This document shows, piece by piece, positions 25,556-35,000 of a stretch of 64,000 nt of DNA. The DNA is from Clostridia bacterium. GTDB taxonomy: Bacteria > Bacillota > Clostridia > Oscillospirales > Acutalibacteraceae. Under the pieces are notes generated by a model. That model saw only the letters and a list, made by a program, of their open reading frames with translations. It searched no databases and was not told where the DNA came from. A program made the position numbers and the translations under genes. Within the stretch, counting starts at the first letter, position 1. Every line of letters begins with the position of its first letter. The stretch spans positions 1-64,000 of the forward strand of contig JAFRRP010000012.1 of the NCBI GenBank assembly GCA_017428085.1, given 5' to 3'.

Positions 25556-26800
25556 ATGGAAGAATTTGTAAAGACGCAGATCAGATACGGGCTGAGATAC
25601 GTGCCCGGCAATATCCTGAAATCATATTTTATTCCCCGGCAAAGCGGAGAGACCCGCGCGCTGCGTTCCCGCGGGTTTCTGCGGGGCGTGTGCCACCCCA
25701 ACGAGGACTACGCCCTGCTGCGGGAGGCCAACATCCAGTGGGTGCGGTTCGATATCCCGTTCCCCTTTGCGGCGGACGGCGGCGAATCCGAAAGCTACCG
25801 CGCTTTCAAGGAGCGCTGCCGGGGCTACGCCGAACGCGGGTTCTCCGTGATGGCGGTCACGCCCTTCCCCAACGCCTTCGTCTCCAACGGGATCGACCCC
25901 CGCACGCGGTCGGGCGAGGCGAGGGTGCGCGAGGTTGCCGCGTTCCTCGCCCGGGACCTGCAGGGGCTGGTCGGCGGCTTCCAGATCTCCAACGAGATGG
26001 GGCTGCCGAAGTTCACGCTGCCCCTGACGCTGGACGAGGCCGCCCGGTTCATCGGCGTGCAGGCGGAGGCCATGTACCCGCTGCGCGGCGACCTGCTGAT
26101 CGGGTACAACTCCGGCGGGCCGGAGGCGAAGCTCCACGCGCTGATGCGTCCCTATCATCGCTATTGCGACTACGTGGGCGTCGATATCTATCTGGGGTGC
26201 TTCGCGGGGCTGCCGGGGCTGATGGGCATTTTTGAATCGCTGCTGCGCTACCTGTGGGCCATGACCGGCAAGCCGGTGATCCTGCAGGAATTCGGCTATA
26301 TCAGCGGCGGCGCGCCGAAAACGAAGGCGCAGAAGCAGGCGCTGCTGCGTTCCTACGGGCTGGAGCGCGAGGAGGACGCGAAAGCCGATATCGAAGCGCT
26401 GATGGAAAAGCTGCCGGGGAATTTCCGGCATTCGATCCGGTTCGACGGCAAAAACGACCCCGCCCGGTATTACGATCTGCTGTTCCACAGCGACTACCGC
26501 CAGCATTTTTATCAGGAGATGTCCCGCCTGACGTGTATCCCGGGCTATCCCCACACGCCGGAAGGGCAGGCGAAGTTCTATGGCGACCTGATCGGCCGCC
26601 TGTACGAACTGCCGTTCGTGGCGGGGGCGATGGTCTACTGCTGGTCGGACGCGCCTTATTGCGGTTACTGCGGCCAGCCGGACTGCCCGGTGGAGACCCG
26701 CTGGGGACTGGTGGACTGCGACGGCAGGCCGAAGCCCTCCTATTACGCGGTGCAAAAGCAGTTCGGGAGGATACGGTTCTGGGATAACGCGGGAAAATAG
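25556..26800 (+). CDS. Clan GH-A-like TIM-barrel glycoside hydrolase (uncertain substrate)
   Basis: A 414-residue protein with the look of a clan GH-A hydrolase. GFLRGVCHPNEDYALLREANIQWVRFDIP is the first barrel strand region, QISNEMGLP (about residue 143) supplies the Asn-Glu acid/base pair, YVGVDIYLG a middle strand, and VILQEFGYISGG (about 241) the nucleophile Glu. A WSDAPYCGYC segment near the end closes the barrel. No signal peptide, so it would be cytoplasmic, which is odd. It sits between hydE and hydG, flanked by repeat elements, so it looks like an insertion into the maturation operon. Start 25556 has AAGGGGGACAAA upstream. Confidence 0.7.
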   Translation: MEEFVKTQIRYGLRYVPGNILKSYFIPRQSGETRALRSRGFLRGVCHPNEDYALLREANIQWVRFDIPFPFAADGGESESYRAFKERCRGYAERGFSVMAVTPFPNAFVSNGIDPRTRSGEARVREVAAFLARDLQGLVGGFQISNEMGLPKFTLPLTLDEAARFIGVQAEAMYPLRGDLLIGYNSGGPEAKLHALMRPYHRYCDYVGVDIYLGCFAGLPGLMGIFESLLRYLWAMTGKPVILQEFGYISGGAPKTKAQKQALLRSYGLEREEDAKADIEALMEKLPGNFRHSIRFDGKNDPARYYDLLFHSDYRQHFYQEMSRLTCIPGYPHTPEGQAKFYGDLIGRLYELPFVAGAMVYCWSDAPYCGYCGQPDCPVETRWGLVDCDGRPKPSYYAVQKQFGRIRFWDNAGK

Positions 26801-26804
26801 AGCC

Positions 26805-26958
26805 GTAGCGCGGCACCTCAGTGCCGCTCTGAGCCAAAACAATATTTTTGACGGATCATTCGGTCAGATTGCGTTTTTGGTCCAAGAAAAAGGTGCTGAC
26901 ATAATCATCCGTTTGAATCGTTACATTTGTCAATAGCGGCACTGAGGTGCCGCGCTAC
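26805..26958. repeat. Palindrome pair bounding a 106-bp spacer
   Basis: GGCAC/GTGCC copies at 26805-26828 and, inverted, at 26935-26958. The interior is AT-rich and unlike that of 18938-19094. Confidence 0.8.
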
Positions 26959-26979
26959 CAGAGGAAAGGATATAATACC

Positions 26980-28428
26980 ATGGCACAATACAATCCCGCC
27001 TCGCTGAAGGCGGAGGAATTTATCAACGACGAAGAGATCCGCGAGACGCTGGCGTACGCAGAGGCGCATAAGCGTGACCTTCCCCTCATCAACGAAATAC
27101 TGGAAAAGGCCCGCCCCGTGAAGCAGGGCAACGGCTGCACCTGCAAGGGCCTCACCCACCGGGAGGCCAGCGTGCTGCTGGCCTGCGACCTGCCGGAGGT
27201 GACGGAGCGTATCTATCAGATCGCGGAGGAGATCAAGCTGGCCTTTTACGGCAACCGCATCGTCATCTTCGCGCCGCTGTACCTGTCCAACTACTGCGTC
27301 AACGGCTGCCTCTACTGCCCCTACCACCTGAAAAACAAGCACATCCCCCGCAAAAAGCTGACGCAGGAGGAAGTGAAGGCCGAGGTCATCGCCCTGCAGG
27401 ATATGGGCCACAAGCGCCTTGCCATCGAGGCCGGCGAGGACCCGGTCAACAACCCCATCGAGTACATCCTCGACTGCATCAAAACCATCTACAGCGTCCA
27501 CCACAAGAACGGCGACATCCGCCGGGTGAACGTGAACATCGCCGCCACCACCGTGGAGAACTACCGCAAGCTGAAGGAGGCCGGCATCGGCACGTATATC
27601 CTGTTTCAGGAGACCTACCACAAGGAGAGCTACTTAAAGCTGCATCCCACCGGCCCCAAGCACGACTATGACTACCACACGGAGGCCATGGACCGCGCCA
27701 TGGAGGGCGGCATCGACGACGTGGGCCTGGGCGTGCTGTTCGGGCTGGAGCTGTACAAATACGAGTTCGCGGGGCTCATCATGCACGCGGAGCATCTGGA
27801 GGCCGTTCACGGCGTGGGCCCGCACACCATCAGCGTGCCGCGCGTGAAGAAGGCCGACGACATCGACCCCACCGCCTTCGACAACGGCATCGACGACGAG
27901 ACCTTCGCGAAGATCACCGCCTGCATCCGTCTCGCCGTGCCCTACACCGGCATGATCATCTCCACCCGGGAGACCGAGGCCGTGCGCTCCAAGCTGCTGC
28001 GGCTGGGCGTCTCGCAGGTCAGCGGCGGCTCCCGCACGTCGGTGGGCGGCTACACGCAGGAGGAGCGCCCTCACGACACCGAGCAGTTCGACGTGTCCGA
28101 CCAGCGCAGCCTGGACGAGGTGGTCCGCTGGCTGATGGAGAACGGGCATATCCCGTCCTTCTGCACCGCCTGTTACCGGGAGGGCCGCACCGGCGACCGC
28201 TTCATGAGCCTGTGCAAGAACGGGCAGATCCTCAACTGCTGCCACCCCAACGCCCTGATGACGCTGACGGAATATCTGGTGGACTACGCCTCTCCCGAAA
28301 CGAAGGAAGTGGGCTTTAAGATGATCGAAGAAGAATTGAAGCGCATCCCCAAGGACAAGGTGCGCGCCATCGCGGCGGACAACATAGAGGCGATCAAAAA
28401 CTCCAACCGAAGGGACTTCCGATTCTGA
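26980..28428 (+). CDS. hydG: [FeFe]-hydrogenase H-cluster radical SAM maturase HydG
   Basis: HydG splits tyrosine to give the CO and CN ligands of the H-cluster. The 482-residue protein has the radical SAM motif in SNYCVNGCLYCPYH (about residues 104-112), and a C-terminal cluster site in CTACYREGRTGDRFMSLC, with a further Cys in NCCHPNALMT. IAIEAGEDPVNN-type and VSGGSRTSVGGY segments match the family. ATG 26980 has GAGGAAAGGATAT upstream; the frame to 26947 is repeat DNA. It is followed after one base by hydF. Confidence 0.94.
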   Translation: MAQYNPASLKAEEFINDEEIRETLAYAEAHKRDLPLINEILEKARPVKQGNGCTCKGLTHREASVLLACDLPEVTERIYQIAEEIKLAFYGNRIVIFAPLYLSNYCVNGCLYCPYHLKNKHIPRKKLTQEEVKAEVIALQDMGHKRLAIEAGEDPVNNPIEYILDCIKTIYSVHHKNGDIRRVNVNIAATTVENYRKLKEAGIGTYILFQETYHKESYLKLHPTGPKHDYDYHTEAMDRAMEGGIDDVGLGVLFGLELYKYEFAGLIMHAEHLEAVHGVGPHTISVPRVKKADDIDPTAFDNGIDDETFAKITACIRLAVPYTGMIISTRETEAVRSKLLRLGVSQVSGGSRTSVGGYTQEERPHDTEQFDVSDQRSLDEVVRWLMENGHIPSFCTACYREGRTGDRFMSLCKNGQILNCCHPNALMTLTEYLVDYASPETKEVGFKMIEEELKRIPKDKVRAIAADNIEAIKNSNRRDFRF

Positions 28429-28429
28429 T

Positions 28430-29623
28430 ATGGCGAACCTGAATGAGACCGTCTCCGCCGAACGGGTACACATCGGCTTTTTCGGGCGGCGTAACGCCGG
28501 AAAATCGTCCCTCGTCAACGCGCTGGCGGGGCAGGAGGTCAGCATCGTTTCGCCCGTGAAGGGCACCACCACCGACCCGGTGAAAAGGGCCATGGAGCTG
28601 CTGCCGCTGGGCCCGGTGCTGCTGACCGACACCCCCGGCTACGACGACGAAGGGGGCCTGGGCGAGCTGCGGGTGAAAAAGACGCGCGAAGCGCTGGCGC
28701 GGACGGATATCGCCGTGCTGGTGATGGACGCCGCCGTCGGCGTGACCGACGCGGACCGGGAGCTGCTGAAGCTGTTTGAAGAACGCAAGCTGCCCTATGT
28801 GGTCGTTTGCAATAAGTCCGATCTAACGGACGGCGATATCGTAACGGAGAACGACGCCCTGCGCGTCAGCGCGAAGACGGGGGAGGGGATCGCGGCGCTG
28901 AAGGAGCGCCTCGGCTCCTTTGCCGAAGCGCTCAAGAATGATAAAAAAATCGTCGCGGATCTGGTGGATCCCGGCGATACGGTGATATTGGTCATCCCCA
29001 TCGACGGGGCGGCCCCCAAGGGGCGCATCATCCTGCCCCAGCAGCAGACGCTGCGCGAGCTGCTGGACCATCACTGCGCGGCGCTGTGCTGCCAGCCGGA
29101 ACAGCTGCCCGACGTGATCGCCGCTCTCAAAACGCCCCCGGCGCTGGTGGTGACGGATTCGCAGGTCTTCGGCAAAGTGGAGGCAATGCTGCCGCGCGAG
29201 ATCCCGCTGACCTCGTTTTCCATCCTGTTCGCCCGCTACAAGGGCGAGCTGCGCCAGCTCATGGAGGGGGCCGAAACGCTGTCCGCGTTGAAAGACGGCG
29301 ACAAAGTGCTGATCGCCGAGGGCTGCACCCACCGCCGCCAGTGCGGGGACATCGGCACGGAGAAGCTGCCCCGCTGGATCGAGGCGTATTGCGGCGCGAA
29401 GCCCGCGTTTTCGTTTACCTCCGGCGCGGGCTTCCCGGAGGATCTGACGGACTACCGGCTGATCGTCCACTGCGGCGGGTGTATGCTGAACGCCGCGGAG
29501 ATGGGCGACCGCCTGCGCCGCGCGGCGGAAGCCGGAACGCCCGTGGTCAACTACGGCGTGGCCATCGCGAAAATGCACGGGATACTGGAACGGGCCCTGC
29601 AAGTCGTAAGTCGCAAGTCGTGA
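28430..29623 (+). CDS. hydF: [FeFe]-hydrogenase maturation GTPase HydF
   Basis: HydF is the scaffold GTPase that loads the diiron subcluster into the hydrogenase. The P-loop is GFFGRRNAGKSSLVNAL, then GTTTDPVKR, DTPGYDDEG (G3) and NKSDL (G4). The C-terminal cluster ligands are in CTHRRQCGDIGTEKLPRW and HCGGCMLN. The 397-residue chain is slightly extended by AGTCGTA heptads, giving a last VVSRKS. It begins one base after hydG. A terminator at 29713 closes the operon. Confidence 0.94.
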   Translation: MANLNETVSAERVHIGFFGRRNAGKSSLVNALAGQEVSIVSPVKGTTTDPVKRAMELLPLGPVLLTDTPGYDDEGGLGELRVKKTREALARTDIAVLVMDAAVGVTDADRELLKLFEERKLPYVVVCNKSDLTDGDIVTENDALRVSAKTGEGIAALKERLGSFAEALKNDKKIVADLVDPGDTVILVIPIDGAAPKGRIILPQQQTLRELLDHHCAALCCQPEQLPDVIAALKTPPALVVTDSQVFGKVEAMLPREIPLTSFSILFARYKGELRQLMEGAETLSALKDGDKVLIAEGCTHRRQCGDIGTEKLPRWIEAYCGAKPAFSFTSGAGFPEDLTDYRLIVHCGGCMLNAAEMGDRLRRAAEAGTPVVNYGVAIAKMHGILERALQVVSRKS

Positions 29624-29642
29624 GTCGCAAGTCGTGAGTTGT
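29599..29642. repeat. AGTCGTA/AGTCGCA heptad array at the hydF 3' end
   Basis: Six or so heptads begin inside hydF and run past its stop (29621-29623). There is no obvious inverted partner array, so this is a half element. Confidence 0.85.
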
Positions 29643-29712
29643 GAGAAGTGCCGCGTGAAGCGTAAGAAGCGGCTGCGGCGCACGCGTGAGGTTTTCGGTG
29701 AGAGGAAGAAGG

Positions 29713-29739
29713 GGCGGCGCTTGCGCCGCTTTTTTTTTC
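29713..29739 (+). terminator. Terminator of the hyd operon
   Basis: GCGGCGC TT GCGCCGC followed by ten T. Confidence 0.9.
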
Positions 29740-29768
29740 TTTACAAACCGCCGGGAATATGGTAAAAT
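29740..29768 (+). promoter_or_regulatory. Promoter of the M6 protease gene
   Basis: TTTACA at 29740-29745, 17-bp spacer, TAAAAT at 29763-29768 with ATGG before it. Confidence 0.55.
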
Positions 29769-29826
29769 CAAATTACAGACAGCCATGACGGTTTGTTCCG
29801 ATCATCGGGAAAGTGAGGTCGTTATC

Positions 29827-31734
29827 ATGAAAAAGTCTCTCCGGTTGTCCCTTCTGATAACCGTTATCGCCGCGGCGCTGCTGCTGTTCGCCTTTACGGC
29901 GCTGGCGGTGCCCGCCGCCCCCGGCTCCCATGCGGACGGCGTCGCCTGCAAATCCCACGTGGGGCGGCTTTTGACGCTTTCGCAGGTGACGGAGACCGCC
30001 GCCGGACGCAACGGCGGCCCCATGCGCGCCCCGTCTTTGGACCCTGTTACCAGCGACGTGCCGATGGCGGTCATCGTGATCGGCTTTTCCAACCAGCCTT
30101 ATCGCACCGATTTCGACTGGGCGCAGGAGATCTTCCGCGCCGACCGGTCGCTGGCGGAATACTATTCGGATATGTCCTTCGGGAAATTTACGTTCACCCC
30201 CGTGCGGGAGACCTCCGCCTATCGCGTCGGCGGCAACACCAATACGGCGGACGTCGCCAACGACGGCGTGATCCACGTGACGCTTTCCACCGCCCACGAC
30301 GACTGGACGTTGGAATACCCCTATATGAGCAAAAAGGACATCGCCACCAACCGTTCCCTGCAGGAGGCGCTGATCAAGGCGGTGGCCGCGGCGGACGCGT
30401 ATATCGACTTTGCCGCCTACGACGTGAACGGTGACGGAGCGATCACCACGGACGAGCTGGCCGTCGGTTTTATCGTGGCGGGCTACGAGGCCTCCTCCTG
30501 TGTGAATGATTACCCTCACGGCAAGGGCCTGTATCTGTGGTCCCACGCCTATTCGTTCAGCGAGGCGAAAGAGGAATACAACTTTGATTACGCCATTCCC
30601 GAAGCGGACAACGTGACGGTGGATTCCTTTATCGCCATTTCCGAGCAGGAGGACGACGGCACACAGGAGCCCATCAGTACGCTGGCGCACGAGTTGGGCC
30701 ACTACCTCGGCCTGCCGGACCTGTATGATACGGCGTATAACACCTCGCTGGAGTGGGGAAAATATGACGTCAGCTTCCTCAGCGTGATGGCCGGCGGCAT
30801 GTACGGCACCGACCCGGACACCGGCAAAATCACGCCCTATTCGCTGGACGCGTGGAGCCGCGTCATCCTTGGGTGGGCGGAGCCCGAAGAGGCCGCTGCC
30901 GGCGATTACACGCTGACCGCGCAGAATTACACAAATGACGCCGGTTATACGCTGCTGCGCGTGCCCACCCAGAACCCCGGCGAATACTACCTGCTGGAAA
31001 ACCGCGGCTTTGCCAAATGGGACGCGGGACTGGCCGATGAATATGACAGGGACGCGGGCGGCATTATCCTGTGGCATATCGACGACAATGTTTACGACGC
31101 GTACAATCCGGATAACACGGTCAACAACACCGACCACCGCCCCGCCGTGATGCCGCTGTACGCGGAAAAGACCTCTGCCGGCGCGTACGCCTTTACCGGC
31201 AAAAACAAAACGGTGGACCTTACCGCGGCGTTTTTTGATAAAACCGAGTGGAACACCCGGTATGCCGCGCTGGGTACGGCGCTTGACCTTCCGATCTACG
31301 GCACGGACAGCAACGCCGATCTGCGAAGCGGCAGAACGAATTCCGGCATCCTGTTGACCTTCCTTTCGGACGGGGCCGCCTCCATGAAGGTGCGCGTGTC
31401 CCCGGACGGGCACGTCCACAATCCCGTGCAGCAGGTGGTCACGGCGCCTACCTGCACCGCGGCCGGTACAGGGTATTACGAATGCTCGCTGTGCGGCAAG
31501 CGCTTTACGGACGCCACCGGCACAACGGAAACGACCGGTACCGTCGCCCTGCCCGCGCTGGGCCATACGGAGCCCAACGCAGAAGGGAAGTGCGCCCGCT
31601 GCGGCGCGCAGCTGATCGCGGAAGAAAACCTGTGCCCCTACTGCCATTCCTACCACAGCGGCCCGCTGGGCGGCTTTACGGCGTTTGTCCACAAGGTGCT
31701 GTACTTTTTCGCGCACCTGTTTGGGCGGATGTGA
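29827..31734 (+). CDS. Exported M6-family metalloprotease
   Basis: A 635-residue exported zinc protease. Signal peptide KKSLRLSLLITVIAAALLLFAF, a prodomain-like part, an EF-hand-like loop (DVNGDGAITTDEL), and the catalytic STLAHELGHYLGLPDLYD with HExxH and the downstream Asp of the M6 group (immune inhibitor A relatives). A C-terminal Cys-pair module (PTCTAAGTGYYECSLCGKRF, then CARCGAQL and CPYCHS) resembles those in the next gene. It ends in an aromatic tail (FTAFVHKVLYFFAHLFGRM). ATG 29827 is preferred over 29686 because the signal peptide starts there. Likely role: degrading proteins in the gut lumen or cell surface. Confidence 0.87.
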   Translation: MKKSLRLSLLITVIAAALLLFAFTALAVPAAPGSHADGVACKSHVGRLLTLSQVTETAAGRNGGPMRAPSLDPVTSDVPMAVIVIGFSNQPYRTDFDWAQEIFRADRSLAEYYSDMSFGKFTFTPVRETSAYRVGGNTNTADVANDGVIHVTLSTAHDDWTLEYPYMSKKDIATNRSLQEALIKAVAAADAYIDFAAYDVNGDGAITTDELAVGFIVAGYEASSCVNDYPHGKGLYLWSHAYSFSEAKEEYNFDYAIPEADNVTVDSFIAISEQEDDGTQEPISTLAHELGHYLGLPDLYDTAYNTSLEWGKYDVSFLSVMAGGMYGTDPDTGKITPYSLDAWSRVILGWAEPEEAAAGDYTLTAQNYTNDAGYTLLRVPTQNPGEYYLLENRGFAKWDAGLADEYDRDAGGIILWHIDDNVYDAYNPDNTVNNTDHRPAVMPLYAEKTSAGAYAFTGKNKTVDLTAAFFDKTEWNTRYAALGTALDLPIYGTDSNADLRSGRTNSGILLTFLSDGAASMKVRVSPDGHVHNPVQQVVTAPTCTAAGTGYYECSLCGKRFTDATGTTETTGTVALPALGHTEPNAEGKCARCGAQLIAEENLCPYCHSYHSGPLGGFTAFVHKVLYFFAHLFGRM

Positions 31735-31767
31735 TCCCCCTGTGATCGACCTGATCCTTTTTACCGG

Positions 31768-31798
31768 CAGCCGGCCCCGCGTCGGCTGTCTTTTTTTC
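31768..31798 (+). terminator. Terminator after the M6 protease gene
   Basis: CAGCCG and CGGCTG around a nine-base loop, then TCTTTTTTTC. The remaining DNA to 32025 is AT-rich leader of the next gene; TATAAT at 31962-31967 is a probable -10 without a clear -35. Confidence 0.8.
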
Positions 31799-32025
31799 TT
31801 TTCTTTTTTGCGCCACTTTTCTCAAATGATGGTTTTTTTGTGACCAGATTATGGACTTTGGCGGATATTCGTCATATTTGTACCATTTATTTTACCAATT
31901 TCTATCGATTTTGTAAAGAATGCAAAAAACGTCTTGTGCGGCGTTTTATTTTTTTATATACTATAATAGTAAGCGTGCAGCTTCACATCGCAATCTCCCA
32001 TCACATTTGAAAGGAAGATCTACGG

Positions 32026-35000
32026 ATGAAGACGAAAGCCTTCAAAAAAACACTCAGTATTCTTTTGACCCTTGCGATGGTGTTCGGCATGTTCGCCATG
32101 CTGGGCGCCGTCGCCGGCGCGGAGAGCTTATCCGGCAACCTGATCGGGCAGTTCTTCGCCACGGACAGCAAATGGGAAGACACCCGCGGCAACGGCGCCG
32201 GCCTCGGCTGGGAAATTGGCGACTTTCCCAGCGACTGTTTATCGGACGGATTCTATTACATCAACTCTTGCCTGAGTATTGACAACACCGGTATTTTTGC
32301 GAACGTCAACGCAAGCACCGGCTTGACCTTGGCGTATACTTACCGCCCGACGCAGAACAGCGACCATCATCATATGTTCTCATTCGGGTTAAGACCTGCC
32401 TGCGCCAGAGGAGATGCGCCTCATGAACTGATCAATGGGGATTCGATCAAGAACCATTTTTATGTTTCCGCGACGACCTCCTGGTTCTCGAACGGTTATG
32501 CGCCGGTCGTCGGCTACGTGGACGGCGACGGGTCAGAGCACATCAAAGCGACACCCGCGGGCGCGCCCGCGTTTGAATCCGGCAAGGTCTACGACGTGGT
32601 CATCCGGATCACAAGCAGCGCCATCACCTACTGGATCAACGGCGTACAGTACAACGCCAACTACGGAGAAAGTGGCGGCGAGGGGTATCTGGATGATTTC
32701 CTGAACGAGATCAGCGCCTATCAATACAACTACATCGGCCGTTCCCGCTGGAACACCGGCAACAAGTGGGGCACCGGCAACAACGACGGCGACGCCGATT
32801 TCACCGGCTATGTGAAAAACCTGCGCATCTACGGCAGCGCCATGACCGCGCAGGAGGTGATGATCGACGACGCCTATGATACCTATACCCGCTACTACGG
32901 CAGCGCCGACCTGACGGCGGGCCTCACGCAGTCCGGCGACGCGAACCAGTTCAACGCAGTAGCGTACCATTGTCAGGATCCCGCCACCGGAACGAAAGAC
33001 TGGACAAACAGAGACGACATTCCCGATTATGATGAGCTTGTCTACGGTGTTTACGGTGACGCCTACCGCAATCTCGTTTATGCGCCTTACGATCAGACTG
33101 AATGGATCGAGAAGGAATGGCACAACTGTTATACGACATTTGCCACTCCATCCAATGTCGTGATGGTTTATGACGGTGTGACCGGCCATGAGCCGATGAG
33201 TCCGATCATGATGCAGGTCAAGGGCAACGGCAATAACGGGCCGCGCGCATTCAACTATATTGCGGTGACGGAAAGTGTTCCGAATCTTCAGTTCAAGCGG
33301 CAGTGGGCCGGCTATATGGATGAATCGAACAACGGCTACCTGCAGTGGCCTGACGAGGGCGTCGGAAGAAACGGTATTACTTTTGAAAAAAACAGTTATA
33401 TCAACTATTTAGTGCGCGACAGAAACGATCTGCACCGCTTACAGACGGAAAATCAGAGCAATAAGAACACCCGTCGGGATTACGGCAACGCATTCGTCTA
33501 TGTCGGTTCCGGGGATACGAGTGAGTATTATGAGAAATATTCGGAAACCCTGATACACTACTCTCATACTTGGTTTGGGTCCGGCGGAGCAACAGATGAC
33601 GAATCGATCCCCACAAAGGGCAATATCCTGATTCTTAACTACAAGCCCGTTTACACTGCGCTTCCGTCTGCATTGGACTGCTATAACGAAATAATCGCCA
33701 ACGGATGGATGTACACGGAGGCTTCCGTGAACCGCGCCAAGGCGACCCTCGCGCAGATCGTAACGGCGAACCCGAACAACCCGGTGTATACCTATGGTAC
33801 GGACGCCACCGCCGCCACGCAGAACTGCGCCGTCAACATTCAAAAGGCCGTCGCCCTCCTCGGCGGCACCGGCAACGCCTACACCTACGGCTACGAAGGT
33901 CTGAACCTTATCAAGAAGACCGGTACGGCGACGTTCAACTATGAGGACGGCACGGAGTTCCGGACCGTTACCGCGGACTACGGCGATACGTTCACCGTCC
34001 CCGCCGTTCCGACGAAGGCCTCTGGCCCGCAGTACGATTATATCAACCCCGTCTGGACGCCCGCCATTGCCGCGGGCAGCACGCCCGTGATGAGCGATAC
34101 CTACGCGGGGCAGACCTATACCGCTTCCTACACGCCCTCCACGCGCTCTTATCAAATCACGTGGAACTACACCACCGCGGAGGGCGCGCAGAGCACAACC
34201 ACCACGGTGGAATACGGCCAGACGCCCGCCGCGCCTGCCGCCGCCGAGGCCGGTTATCAGACCGCGGAACGCGTCTACACCTTCAGCGGCTGGTCGCCCG
34301 CCGTTACGGAGGTCACCGGCATGGCGACCTATACCGCGCAGTATACCGACGCCGCCCGGACCTATGAAGTGAAATTCTATGACCTGAACGGCGACCAGAT
34401 CGGCGCGACGCAGAATATCGCCTACGGCGCGGCGGCAACGGCCGAGGACCTGCCGACCAAGGCCCCCGACGACGATAACCATTATACGGTAACGTGGGAT
34501 AAGGCCTTCAACAACATCACCGCCGATACAAACGTTTATGCGACTGCTTCCGGCACGGTGCACAGCTATTCCGCCGCGCCGACGTGGGGCGACTGGACGG
34601 CAAGCGGGGACGGCTGGACCGTGACCGCGACCTTTACCTGCGACGGCTGCGACCATACGGTCACGCCGGCGGTATCGGTTCAGACCGATACCTATCCCGC
34701 CGGCTGCGTCGATAACGCCGCCACGGAATATTCCGCCACGGTGACGATGGGCGACAGCACCTATACCTGCCCCACCGCCAAGCGGATCGAAACGCCCGAC
34801 AGCGCCACCGGCCACACCTACGTCACGCCCGCCGAAACCGATTGGAACTGGACCGCGAGCGGCGAAACCTACACCGCGACCGTGGTAGTCAGCTGTGAGA
34901 AGAACGACAGCACGGTCACCCTGACCGCGACGGTTTCCGAGCCCGCGGTCGTGGACGCGCAGCACCTGATGCCCGGCTCCAGGACCTTCACCGCCACGGC

